NCBI RefSeq assembly: GCF_024166365.1
Contig: NC_064831.1
Location: 48,051,768 to 48,115,767, forward strand
Source of the DNA: Elephas maximus indicus
Lineage: Eukaryota; Chordata; Mammalia; Proboscidea; Elephantidae
Direction: 5' to 3'
Length of the DNA: 64,000 nt
Made by a program: the position numbers and the translations under genes. Within the stretch, counting starts at the first letter, position 1, and every line of letters starts with the position of its first letter. The notes beneath the pieces are model-generated. The model saw nothing but the letters and a program-made list of their open reading frames with translations, was not told the DNA's origin and searched no databases. Below are positions 53,369 through 63,180 of this stretch, piece after piece.

Positions 53369-54292
53369 CCTTTGCCCATTTTTTAATTGGGTTATTTGTC
53401 TTTTTGTAGTTGAGTTTTTGCAGTATCATGTAGATTTTAGAGATCAGACGCTGATCGGAAATGTCATAGCTAAAAACTTGTTCCCAGTCTGTAGGTAATC
53501 TTTTTACTCTTTTGGTGAAGACTTTGGATGAGCATAGATGTTTGATTTTTAGGAGTTCCCAGTTATCTCGTTTCTGTTCTGCATTGTTAGTAATGTTTCG
53601 GATACTGTTTATGCCATGTATTAGGGCTCCTAGCATTGTCCCTATTTTTTCTTCCATGATCTTTATTGTTTTAGATTTTATATTTAGGTCTTTGATCCAT
53701 TTTGAGTTAGTTTTTGTGCATGGAGTGAGGTATGGGTCTTGTTTCATTTTTTTGCAGATGGACATCCAGTTATGCCAGCACCATTTGTGAAAAAGACTGT
53801 TTTTTCCCCCATTTGACTGACTTTGGGCCTTTGTCAAATATCAGCTGCTCAAATGTGGTTGGATTTATGTTTGGATTCTCAATTCTGTTCCATTGGTCCA
53901 TGTATCTGTTGTTGTACCAGTACCAGGCTGTTTTGACTACTGTGGTGGTATAATAGGTTCTAAAATCAGGTAGAGTGAGGTTTCCCACCTCGTTCTTCTT
54001 TTTCAGTAATGCTTTGCTTATCTGGGGCCTCTTTCCCTTTCATATCAAGTTGGTGATTTGTTTCTCCATCTCATTAAAAAATGTTGTTGGAATTTGGATC
54101 AGAATTGTGTTGTATCTATAGATCGCTTTTGGTAGAATAGACATTTTTACAATGTCAAGTCTTCCTATCCATGAGCAAGGTATGTTTTTCCACTTATGTA
54201 GGTCTCTTTTGGTTTCTTTCGGTAGTGTCTTGTAGTTTTCTTTGTATACGTCTTTTACATCTCTGGTAAGATTTATTCCTGAGTATTTTATC
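53369..54292 (-). pseudogene. L1 copy B, 5' part (ORF2 middle)
   Basis: It is the upstream part of copy B, from ORF2 near the RT thumb ([12 protein letters not shown]-like) through [19 protein letters not shown] and SIRNITNNAEQKRDNWELL, up to the copy A insertion. A frame change separates 53,988-53,770 from 53,837-53,380. The frame crossing the insertion repeats the NPIKKWAKD-like segment, which exposes the junction. Confidence 0.9.
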
Positions 54293-55207
54293 TACGCCAT
54301 TTGATTTCTTGACTGCCTTTTCCATGGAAGTTGATTGTGGATACAAGTAAAATGAAATTCTTGACTACTTCAACCTTTTCTCTGTTTATCAGGACATTGC
54401 TTATTGGTCCAGTTGTGCAGATTTTTGTTTTCCTTATGTTGAGGTATAATCCATAGGGAAGGCTGTGGTCTTTGATCTTTATCCATAAGTATTTCAAGTC
54501 CTCTTCACTTTCAGCAAGCAAGACTGTGTCATCTGCATAACGCAGGTTGTTAATGAGTCTTTCTCCATTCCTGATGGTGCTTTCTTCTTCATATAGTCCA
54601 ATTTCTCAGATTATTTGCTCAGCATATAGATTGGATAAGTATGGTGAAAGGATAAACCCTGATGCATACCTTTCCTGATTTTATACCACATGGTATCCCC
54701 TTGTTCTGTTGGAAAAAATGTCTCTTGGTCTATGTACAAGTTCCACATGAGCACAATTAAGTGTTCTGGAATTCCCATTCTTCACAATGCTATCCATAAT
54801 TTGTTATGATCCACACAGTCAAATGCCTTTGCATAGTCAATTAAACACAGGTAAACATCTTTCTGGTATTTTCTGCTTTCAGCCAAGATCCATCTGACAT
54901 CAGCAATGACTTCTCTCATTCCACCTCCTCTTCTGAATCCAGCTTGAATTTCTGGCAGTTCCCTGTTGATGTATTGCTACAACCATTTTTGAATTATCTT
55001 CAACAAAATTTTACTTGCATGTAATATTAATGATATTGTTTGTTAATTTCTACATTCTCTTGGGTTCCCTGTCTTTGGAATGGACATGAATATGGACCTG
55101 TCCACCATGGTTGACCCTGCTGGTATGTGAAATACCAGTGGCATAGCTTCCAGCATCACAGCAACATGCAAGTCACCACAGTATGACAAACTGACAGACA
55201 GGTGGTG
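54293..55207 (-). pseudogene. RTE LINE, 5' part, internally deleted
   Basis: The RTE continues from the insertion point through reverse transcriptase sequence, with many stops. A minus-strand frame at 54,521-54,288 still reads LAESEEDLKYLWIKIKDHS and RKTKICTTGPISN. Near 55,095 RT sequence joins abruptly to a 5' region ('caccatggttgaccctgctg' and 'gtatgacaaactgacagaca'), so endonuclease and much of the RT are missing. It is inactive. Confidence 0.9.
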
Positions 55208-55498
55208 GTGCTATCCTTTAGGCTTAGCCAGTTTGACTTAGGCTCCAACTTGGGAGAAGATTCCTGTTTTCAGCATCTGGGCCACAGCAGTGCCTGATCT
55301 TCTGAAAGGCCCAGGAGCTCACAGCACCCTACTCTGTAGCTTTGAGGAGAGGAGATGCTTTTCAGAATGCAACCCTTCCAGGTGTCACTACCACCCTCTG
55401 AGGCTCTCTGTTGTGGTTCCATTTAAACATTCAAACCAGACCGGTGACTTTTTCCCCATAGGAAAAAAGCCACCAAGTTATTTAAGCCTGGTGACAAT

Positions 55499-55982
55499 GT
55501 TGTTGTTGTTAGGTGCCATCAAGTCAGTTCTGACCCTATGTACAACAGAACGAAACCTGCCCAGTCCTATGCCATGCTCACAATCATTGTTATGCTTGAG
55601 CTCATTGTTGTAGCCACTGTATCAATCCACCTCATCGAAGGTCTTCCTCTGTTTCGCTGACCCCCTAATTTACCAAGCATGATGTCCTTCTCCAGGGACT
55701 TATTCCTGTGACAATGTGTCCAAGATATGTGACACACAGTCTCTCCATCCTTGCTTGTAAGGAACATTCTGGTTGTACTTCTTCCAAGACAGATTTGTTT
55801 ATTCTTTTGGCAGCCTATGGTATATTCAATATTCTTCTCCAACACCACAATTCGAAGGTGTCAATTTGTCTTCAGTCTTCTTTATTCATCATCCAGCTTT
55901 CACATGCATAGGAGGCGACTGAAAACCCCACGGCTTAGGTCAGGTGCACCTTAGTCTTCAAGGTGACATCTTTGCTTTTCAA
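55499..55982 (-). mobile_element. RTE LINE, 3' fragment
   Basis: The tail 'tgttgttgttaggtgccatc' is at the left. Text includes 'gatgtccttctccaggga', and it stops near 'gacatctttgcttttcaa'. A minus frame at 55,848-55,567 keeps GRPSMRWIDTVATTM. No complete RT is present. Confidence 0.92.
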
Positions 55983-56105
55983 TGATAACGGCAAAAATAA
56001 TATAATAATAACCTCAACGCAGCTAACACTGATTCAGCACAAGGTGGCCAAACCCCCTTCTAAGTTAGCGTTTGCCTCCCTCACCAATTTAAACTTTGCA
56101 GCCTC

Positions 56106-56399
56106 TTGCTGTTGTTAGCTGCCGTTGAGTCAGCCCCCCGACTCATGGTGACCTCATGCACAGCTGGATCAGACCACTGTGATCTATAAGGTTTTCACTG
56201 GATGATTTTTGGAAATAGTTTGCTAGGCCTTTCTTCATAATCTTAGTCTGGAAGCTCCATTGAAACCTGTTTGGCATTGTAGCAACATACAAACCTCCAC
56301 TGACAGACAGTGATGGATGCACATGAGGGCGCTGCCTGGCATCGAGTCTGGTTCTCCCGCATGGGAGTGAGAACTCTACCACTGCCCCACCACTGCTCC
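56106..56399 (-). repeat. tRNA-Gly-headed SINE with RTE-like ends
   Basis: On the minus strand it begins with a tRNA-Gly(GCC)-like head: the plus strand reads 'gttctcccgcatgggagtga' and 'gaactctaccactgccccac'. The body contains 'ccactgacagacag' plus 'agcaacatacaaacctcc', like the RTE 5' region at 55,100-55,207, and 'ttcactggatgatttttgg'. It ends with the RTE/AfroSINE tail ('gctgttgttagctgccgttg'). It is degenerate and not a functional tRNA gene. The architecture suggests an RTE-derived body. Confidence 0.75.
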
Positions 56400-56710
56400 C
56401 AGCCCCTTCTTGCTGCCTGTTCTTTTAAACAAATGGGATCCTGGGAAACATCTGTGTTAATAAAGCCTCTGGACCTTGGTGACTCGGCAGGTGAAGTAGA
56501 ACTGACTGGGCACAGACGTGTTTTTAAATGGTCATTATCCTTCCAACCTCCCAGCATTCACCAAAGTTACAGATTCCAATCCCACTGTCTAGGCCCACCT
56601 CGATGCAGGTTTCCTCCTGCTTGGCTTCTTCCTAAGAAACCAAAGCTATGAGATGTGCTTAGACCAACCCCAAGTAAGATTTACAACCTTTTGGGGACTT
56701 TAAGTTTAGT
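56400..56710. other. Unique non-coding sequence
   Basis: No gene is recognised. A 113-codon frame crosses it from the SINE and is rejected. Confidence 0.5.
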
Positions 56711-56868
56711 AAACCCGTAAACCTATTACCGTGGAGTCGATTTCGACTCATAGCAAACCTTAGGATAGAGAAGAACTGCCCCATAGGGTTTATCTGGTGG
56801 ATTTAAACTGCCGACCTTTTGTTTAGCAGCCATAGGTAGCTCTTAACCACTGCGCCACCAGGGCTCCT
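56711..56868 (-). repeat. AfroSINE, short form
   Basis: It includes 'attaccgtggagtcgatttc', 'ccccatagggtttatctgg' and 'gccaccagggctcct'. It lacks the central block. Confidence 0.92.
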
Positions 56869-56879
56869 TAGCTTTAGTA

Positions 56880-57110
56880 GATACCTATCTATTTGCTTTT
56901 ACTAATTGCTACCACTTTTTGAACTCTTAAAATGGGCCAAGCCACTTAAAAAAAGGGTTAAGCGCTTAACACGCATTTTCTCATTCCACCATCATGACAA
57001 CTGTGTGAGGAAAGTAATTCTATTGCCCCATTTTACAGGCGAGGAAACTGAGGGCCTGGGTGGTAGCTCGTTTTGAAAAGGCACACAGCTCCTGAGTGTG
57101 GAGCACTTTG
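56880..57110 (-). repeat. MIR fragment
   Basis: It contains 'attgccccattttacaggcg', 'aggaaactgagggcc' and 'aaggcacacagctcctgagt', the reverse complement of MIR. Confidence 0.7.
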
Positions 57111-57221
57111 GTACTCTGCTCCTTTGCCCCATTGGAGAAGCTCTTCATGTTACTGACAGGCTTCCCCTTCTGGAACGAGAGCTTGTCAGATCAGAATTTA
57201 AGAGACCAGACATCAGATAGG

Positions 57222-57372
57222 TGGATGAATTGAGATGGATTGACACAGTGGCTGCAACGAGGGGCTCGAGCATAGCAACAATCATGAGGATGGTGCAGGA
57301 CCAGGCAGTGTTTCATTCTGTTGTAGATAGGGGTCACTGTGAGTTGGAACCAACTCAGTGGCACCTAACAAC
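57222..57372 (+). mobile_element. RTE LINE, very short 3' insertion
   Basis: Only about 150 bp of RTE 3' end are present: 'tgacacagtggctgcaacga', 'gtgttgtagat...'-type text, and 'cagtggcacctaacaaca'. A perfect 14-bp duplication 'agacatcagatagg' flanks it (57,208-57,221 and 57,373-57,386). This is the clearest RTE target duplication here. Confidence 0.95.
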
Positions 57373-57386
57373 AGACATCAGATAGG

Positions 57387-58094
57387 CAGATACCTCCTTG
57401 CACTCCGCACAAACACCCGTTTCCCCAGCCTTCGCCTGACAAGCCCTGTTCCCACCTCCCCTTAGTAGGGCACAGAGTTTCTTTTAGCACGCAGTTCAGA
57501 GCTGGGCGTGGACCTTGTCGTGGGCTCTGAGAGTGTTTCTGGGCTTCACACCTCCCTCAGGGCCTCCAGGGAGCATGAGCTAGTTGTATTCACAAGTGGC
57601 ATCTGGATTTTATTCAATTCTATATGAATCCTGTGTTGTTTGTTAATGAGCCTAACTTTGGAAGTAGAAACTGAGACTTCAGCTGTTCAGCAAACAGACT
57701 CTCCCACTGGGTTTGCCAATCTCTGGCAACTGGGAGCAGCTCTGGGGGCACTTGCTCATGGCTCCTCAGTCACCCTCATGGGTGTCTTGAGAATTGTCGC
57801 TCAGAGTTGGGGACTGGAAAAAGGTGCTGCATCATCGTTCCATAAAGTAGATGCATATGTCTGGAGTCAGAATAAGAGGTCTTCCAAAGACCCCAGAATC
57901 TCCACATTTGGCTGCAGAGAGGTTGAGGGCTGGACAGGTCTTGGGAGTGGTAGGCCAGTAAACTTTTTTTTTTTCAGGTTGGGGTTAGTTCCCAAGCATT
58001 TTTATTCTTCTAGAACATCTGTATTTTATTTTACACTTCTTAAACTTTACATAAATGGTATTCAGTGTATATATTCATTAACATTTTTCCCAAC
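57387..58094. other. Unique non-coding sequence
   Basis: A 157-codon frame at 57,640-58,113 has no recognisable domain and runs into L1 sequence. It is rejected. A T run lies at 57,965-57,974. Confidence 0.5.
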
Positions 58095-58260
58095 TTCTTT
58101 CTTATTGTGGTGAATATATATGTACCAAATCACTTGCCATTTCAACGCTCTCCACGTGTACAATTCAGGGACCTCAGCCATGTTCATCACGTGGTTCAAC
58201 CATCATCGGGATCTACTTTCCGCATTTTCCCATCACCACTAATGAAGCTCAGGAGCCCCT
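58095..58260 (-). repeat. Old L1 3' UTR fragment
   Basis: It resembles the old L1 3' UTR read in reverse: 'cttattgtggtgaatatata', 'tgtacaattcaggga' and 'ttcaaccatcatcggg'. Confidence 0.6.
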
Positions 58261-59002
58261 AAGCAGGGCGGTCAGTGTACTTTTTGATCCCGCCTGGAAT
58301 ATAAAACATGAAGCCTGCTGCACACCTCTGAAAACACACTGGGGAATTCATGTTGTAAAAGAAATTAGCCAGCTCAAGTCCACTTGATAACATCTATTTT
58401 ATGAGAAGAAGGGCAGGGACTGCTCTTGAGAAACAAAGAAGCAAGGCCAAAGACCTCAAAGCCATTAAGAGGCGCTCACGTTCTGGCAGTCGAGGGGCAG
58501 GGGCCTTGTAGGTTTCAGGTTCCTGCTTGCTACAAGATAAATGGCCAGAGGAAACATTATCCGAGCAGTTTCACATCAAAGGCAAAGTGGCAAGCTGATC
58601 TGCCTTTTAATCTGGCCAATGACCAAGTGAGAGTCAGAAAACATACATGTGTAAGAAGAGGGCCTCATGCCGTTCGGAGTGGACTTTCCCATGCTCTCAT
58701 CACATAGGAAACTCAGGGTGGCTCAGCCAGCCTGGCCAGGGCCTTCGAGTCTTCTACTTACACGACTGAGTATCTGAGCAACGTGCGAATAGACAGAACC
58801 AAAGCCTGGGGAAAAGAGAGCTGCATGCCTCTCCCTTACCCCGAGCTGGCTTGGTGAATTCAATGAGGTGCAGCCTCTAGAAAGGAGGCCACATTGGAAA
58901 TCCACAGGAGCCCTATCACAGGTAGTCAGGGCTCTATCATGGCCTCAAGGCTGAGGGAGGAACTGTGAACTTGGATGTCTTACTGAACGAACAGCAAAGC
59001 AA
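58261..59002. other. Unique non-coding sequence
   Basis: Nothing recognised. Frames of 60-93 codons have no recognisable content. Confidence 0.5.
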
Positions 59003-59146
59003 CAAATAAACCCCACCGCCATCAAGTCATTTCCAACTCACAGTGACCCCACAGGGTTTTTTAAGACTGTAAATCTCTATGGAAGCAGACTGCTACATCT
59101 TTCTCCCATGGAGCCAAGTGCTTAACCGTTGAGCCACCAGGGCTCC
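59003..59146 (-). repeat. AfroSINE, long form with internal losses
   Basis: It includes 'cgccatcaagtcatttccaa', 'ctatggaagcagactgctac' and 'ccgttgagccaccaggg'. The central block is present, but a part of the head side and some of the body are missing. Confidence 0.85.
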
Positions 59147-59229
59147 GAAGAGTCATTTAAAAATCGATTTCTGGAGTTGTTTAGAGCTGTGTATGCACAG
59201 TTTGATGTCTCAGACCAATTGAAGAAATA

Positions 59230-59400
59230 TACCATCCCTGACGTTGTTTAATCCTCACAGCTCTGTGGGGTAGCCAGAGCAGGAATGGTCATCTTGATTC
59301 AACAGAGGGGGAAACAGAGGCCCATGGAAGTCAACTGACTTGTCCAAAGACACATAACTTGTAAGTGATAGAGAAGAACTCAGAGAGGGGACTTCTGGTC
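59230..59400 (-). repeat. MIR fragment
   Basis: It contains 'gggggaaacagaggcccatg' and 'cttgtccaaagacacataac', typical of MIR reverse complement. Confidence 0.7.
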
Positions 59401-60585
59401 ACTTTTCTGATCCTCTGATGCACTGTGCTTTTCCTCTACTCCATTGCCAGCAGCCACCCTGTGGGAGTCCTCAGAGTTGTTGCTCTAGGCTACTACTCAA
59501 GAGGACCTGGGGAGGGTACTACAGTACCCTTCCATTAACTAGGTGTGCATTGCTGGCAAGAATTCACAATGAGACAGCAAAGAAAGCTACTATTGGCCAT
59601 AGGTCACTTTAGACCCTGAGCTTCACAAAGGGAGTGGCCACATCATGCCACAGTCATCACCTGAGGTGAGTTCCAATTCCCCATCTCCAATTGTGTGCCA
59701 GAGATTTCTATCTGGATGTCTCTTTATCACCTCCAAAATTTAAATGTCCAAGGGCTTTTACGGACATTTATGCTTTATGTGTCTAGCCCCTGTGCGGGGC
59801 TGGGCGTAATGAACACATGTAGGGGGAAACGAGGGAGAGGGAAGGAAGAAGTTAGTGTCTTAGGGTCACTGGGTATGCAGAGTTGGCTCCCCTCTTATCA
59901 GACTTCACAGCCCCATACAGACAGTAGTAAGACTTGGTGTCACGTGCATTTTTTAGCCGGATTCTGGCTTCACGTAGTTCTCAAGAAGGGTGACAGCAAA
60001 GAAGCTGAGAATGAGGATGGTGTGAGGGCCTTTGCATTACAGAGTTCTGTTCTGTTAATTTATGAAGTAAAGACTGATGATGTCAGACTTGAACTTGCAC
60101 TGTTAGCAGAGGGGGTTGATGAGCAGCAGCCGACCTTTCCCTGGTCAGTCGTGGTTGGTCCATCACAGAGTCTCACTGTGCTTGTGGGTGAAGTCTCAGG
60201 AATGGCTGTTCCAGTCGCCAGGCCTAAGCCAGCATTACAGGGCAACTGCTCTACTGGGCACCATGCTAGCTCTTGCCACCTCAGCACCTCACTGGAGAGG
60301 ATGCGAGCTCACAATTGGTAAGTACATTAAGTGGAAGAAATTAGAGTCTGGACTAGCAGGCCAAGGTGGGCAAGGAGGACACTGGCCTTGGAATAGGTGT
60401 TAAACAGTGAGTAGCATTTGGAGAAGAATAAAGAGGAAAGCAGCTGGACTGCTGGATTCTGTGGTGTACACCTGGCTCACTTTCCTCCTACTTCTCTGGA
60501 TTCTGTGGTGAACACCTGGCTTGTTTCCTCCTACTTCTCTGACTACATTTCTTTTGCTGGGTTCTTTTCCCCAGCCCTAATTTTG
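59401..60585. other. Unique sequence, includes one duplicated block
   Basis: No gene is recognised. The 208-codon frame at 59,695-60,321 starts inside the duplicated block and has no recognisable domain. Confidence 0.45.
59644..59755 (+). repeat. 112-bp duplicated block, copy 1
   Basis: This block is repeated at 60,794-60,905 with three visible differences. It is described further as a finding. Confidence 0.95.
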
Positions 60586-60586
60586 T

Positions 60587-60748
60587 GGGCCGTGGAGGAA
60601 CAGTGGTTAAGCATTTGGCTCCTAACCAAATGATCGGCAGTTTGAATCCACCAACTGCTCCTTGGAAACCCTATGGGGCAGTTCTATTCTGTCCTATAAG
60701 GTCACTATGAGTCAGAAGTGACTCCATGGCAATGGGTTTAATTTTGTT
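60587..60748 (+). repeat. AfroSINE, short form
   Basis: It contains 'gtggttaagcatttggctcc', 'ccttggaaaccctatggggc' and 'ggcaatgggtttaattttg'. It lacks the central block. The head is partly altered. Confidence 0.9.
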
Positions 60749-60793
60749 GTAGTTCTGGCTCTCTCTGTACATAGAGCCATTGCTTTTTACTTT

Positions 60794-60905
60794 CATGCCA
60801 CAGTCGTCACCTGAGGTGAGTTCCAATTCCCCATCTCCAATTGTGTGCCAGAGATTTCTATCTGGATGTCTGTTTATCACCTCCAAAATTTAAATGCCCA
60901 AGGGC
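60794..60905 (+). repeat. 112-bp duplicated block, copy 2
   Basis: It repeats 59,644-59,755 in direct orientation. It runs on into sequence resembling an ancient LINE-type repeat. Confidence 0.95.
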
Positions 60906-61560
60906 CGAAGTCAAGGTTTTTCCCTAAAACCTTGCTTCCAGGTTTCCACTTCTGCGCTAGTAGCACTGCCATTTCCCTGCTCACCAACTTTGAAAACATA
61001 TTCATTTATCTTCTACATTCTCTCACATTCACTCATCCTGTTCTGGTAATCTTTCCATTTAATTGTTTCCTTCCTCTCCATCCCCGGAGGTCCAGCCAGG
61101 ATTTTGTCAAACTTGCCTCGTAATCAGTCTCTGGCTGCTTCCATTCAGTCTGTCCAGACCAGTACACTCCCAGTACTGCTTCCATCACACCCTGGCTCAG
61201 AAACCACCAGTGACTCCCTATCTTCTATTACATCACGATGGACCCCTCTGGCTAACCTTCTCGGCCCTCTGCAACTGATCCCCATATTACCAATTCAATC
61301 AAAACTCCCCCTATTTGCCAGCATGCATTGTCTGCTCTCGCCAGCCCCATCTCCTCTCTCTTAAGAATGCCAGGTTCAGGCTCACCTTTGCAGGTAATTC
61401 TTTTACCCAGCCGGCATGCCTTCTTCTTGCTCCTTTGCCTACTGAAATTACATCTCTTCCCCAAGCCCAGACCCAAGCCACCTCTCACACTGACTTCTCT
61501 CAGCTCTTCGACTGTCCTCATTTCTTAGATGCCTTCCTGTTCACCACCCAGCTTGGTAGG
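60830..61560 (+). repeat. Ancient L2-type repeat, diverged
   Basis: Blocks 'ctatctggatgtctg', 'ctccaaaatttaaatg', 'ctcacattcactcatcctg' and 'agtactgcttccatcacacc' resemble an old L2-class repeat of mammals. The subfamily is not named with confidence. Frames through it are non-coding. Confidence 0.4.
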
Positions 61561-62744
61561 TTCACCGTTTCTTCCTGCTCTTCAGTCCCTGCGTTGTAGA
61601 GTTCACATCCTTTGTTTTCAAAATGGTGTAGGAACAAGCGAGCTCTGCCACATGAACGCATGGTGCTTTGGAAGAAAGGTGCTAGGGAAGCCTTAGGGCT
61701 TAATGGTAAAAAATGGCCGTAAGCATGCAGGGCTAAAGACAAACGGTGTCTTTCTGGGTGTTGGTCATTAACACTTGTAATGAATGCTGTCTTCACTTGG
61801 CTGTATGTGGGGATCATAAAGGGACCAGGTTTGAGGAATGTTCTGTATCTGTCTTACCCTGATTCCCACCATGTCTAAGTGCCACAGGGGCATCTTTCCA
61901 GAGTACTTCTAAATGATTCTTCTAGGCCCATCTTTCTCGTTTTCCTCTTGACAGCTCAACGTACTGACACGAGGTAGGTTCATGGGGAGCCCCTCACCTA
62001 CATTTCAGAGTCCGAGCCAGTACCCCAGGACTGCATTCTCCCACGCTCGATTTGTTCCTTTGAAGGACAAGCTATCAGCAGGCAGAAATGGATCCTAGTA
62101 GAGAGCAGTATGTCTCGACCCTACATTGCATCTGCCCTATGGCCAAATCATCAGTTTTAGGTTTGTATCACTTGACCAGAACCTGGGTGGAGACTCCAGC
62201 ACCTGGAAGTGGAGGGGATGCCAGTCTAAAGGGCAGGAACCACTTCCCAAAAGCTCAACTCTAAGAATCCAGACAGAAAACAAGCTCTAGCTGGTGGTAC
62301 AGGCACCCTTTACAGCTTTCTCTCACAGCTGCAATTACACTGCACCAGGTTGGCTGCCTTTCACTCCGTTTCACTTTGATAAATAAAAATACAGCTCCTG
62401 TAAATGCCATCAGCAGTGCCCAACTCTTGCTGCAAAGTAGCAAGACCCTCAAAACCCTCTGCGTTTTAGCTTTTACGGAGGCTATTTTGAGTGACAACTG
62501 TCACAGGAAATATTCAATAGATGCTCGTATGTATCTGCCACACAAAACTATATGGACTCCCAGTTTTCACATGGTGTGAGATGAGGGCCTTGTTTATCTT
62601 AATGCAGTCTAAATCAATCACCCTCCCAGCCTTCCGCTCAGTAACGAGTCAGCAACCTGGCTGAAGAACCGCACACCCGCAGCTGAGAGAAGGACCCAAA
62701 TGAACTTGTGTGACTCACAGACTTAAAATCGCAGCCAGAGAATC
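61561..62744. other. Unique non-coding sequence
   Basis: About 1.2 kb free of recognisable young repeats. No coding exon is supported. Confidence 0.5.
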
Positions 62745-63180
62745 CCAGGAGTACACAATATAAATGCTTTATTGCTAGTACAGAGGTTTCTTTTTAAGTA
62801 AATTAGAGGGAATAAATCTTCATTTTCACATTCTATATTGCAGTTCAAAGGTAACTAGTTTGTTAGTGGGTAGGTTCACTTGGATGCAGGCCATGGGAGG
62901 AGAACGTGATGTTCACACGGAAGAACTCAGAAATGCACGTCGATCGAGGCATTGGCTCCTGGATGCGCTGTTGTGTGTAAATAACACCAAGTGCAGATTT
63001 CCTTACAGCATTGTGAATAGATAAGGGTTATAAATAGAAAACCGGTAATGGTTAGAAAGCAGAAAACTGTTAAATACAGAGGCCATACATATATATAGCC
63101 CATATTCCACATATTCTAGGTTATGTTCAGTACTTTTAAATAACTGATCTTCGTCTAGGTTAGAGACTGAGCTGGATTCT
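62745..63180 (-). other. Candidate 3' untranslated region end of a minus-strand gene
   Basis: Read on the minus strand, a stretch with AT-rich and ATTTA-containing text leads to an AATAAA signal (62,768-62,773). A possible GT-rich downstream element ('ttgtgtac') lies near 62,750. The region lacks SINEs and LINEs. If correct, the coding exons lie to the right, outside or beyond what I can identify. No protein similarity is seen, so the gene is unknown. Chance AATAAA in AT-rich DNA is the alternative. Confidence 0.3.
62768..62773 (-). terminator. AATAAA polyadenylation signal, candidate
   Basis: The hexamer on the minus strand is followed by 'gcatttatattgtgtac', with spacing that would place cleavage near 62,745-62,755. 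Function is inferred. Confidence 0.35.

Noticed and set aside
56330-56399. Possible tRNA-Gly gene on the minus strand
   Set aside because: The tRNA-like part is degenerate, truncated and continuous with a SINE body and tail, so it is a retroposon head.
57640-58113. Plus-strand frame of 157 codons
   Set aside because: It reads into an old L1 3' UTR and has no family resemblance.
59695-60321. Plus-strand frame of 208 codons
   Set aside because: It starts in the duplicated block, has no recognisable domain, and shows no splice or promoter context. It is a chance frame.
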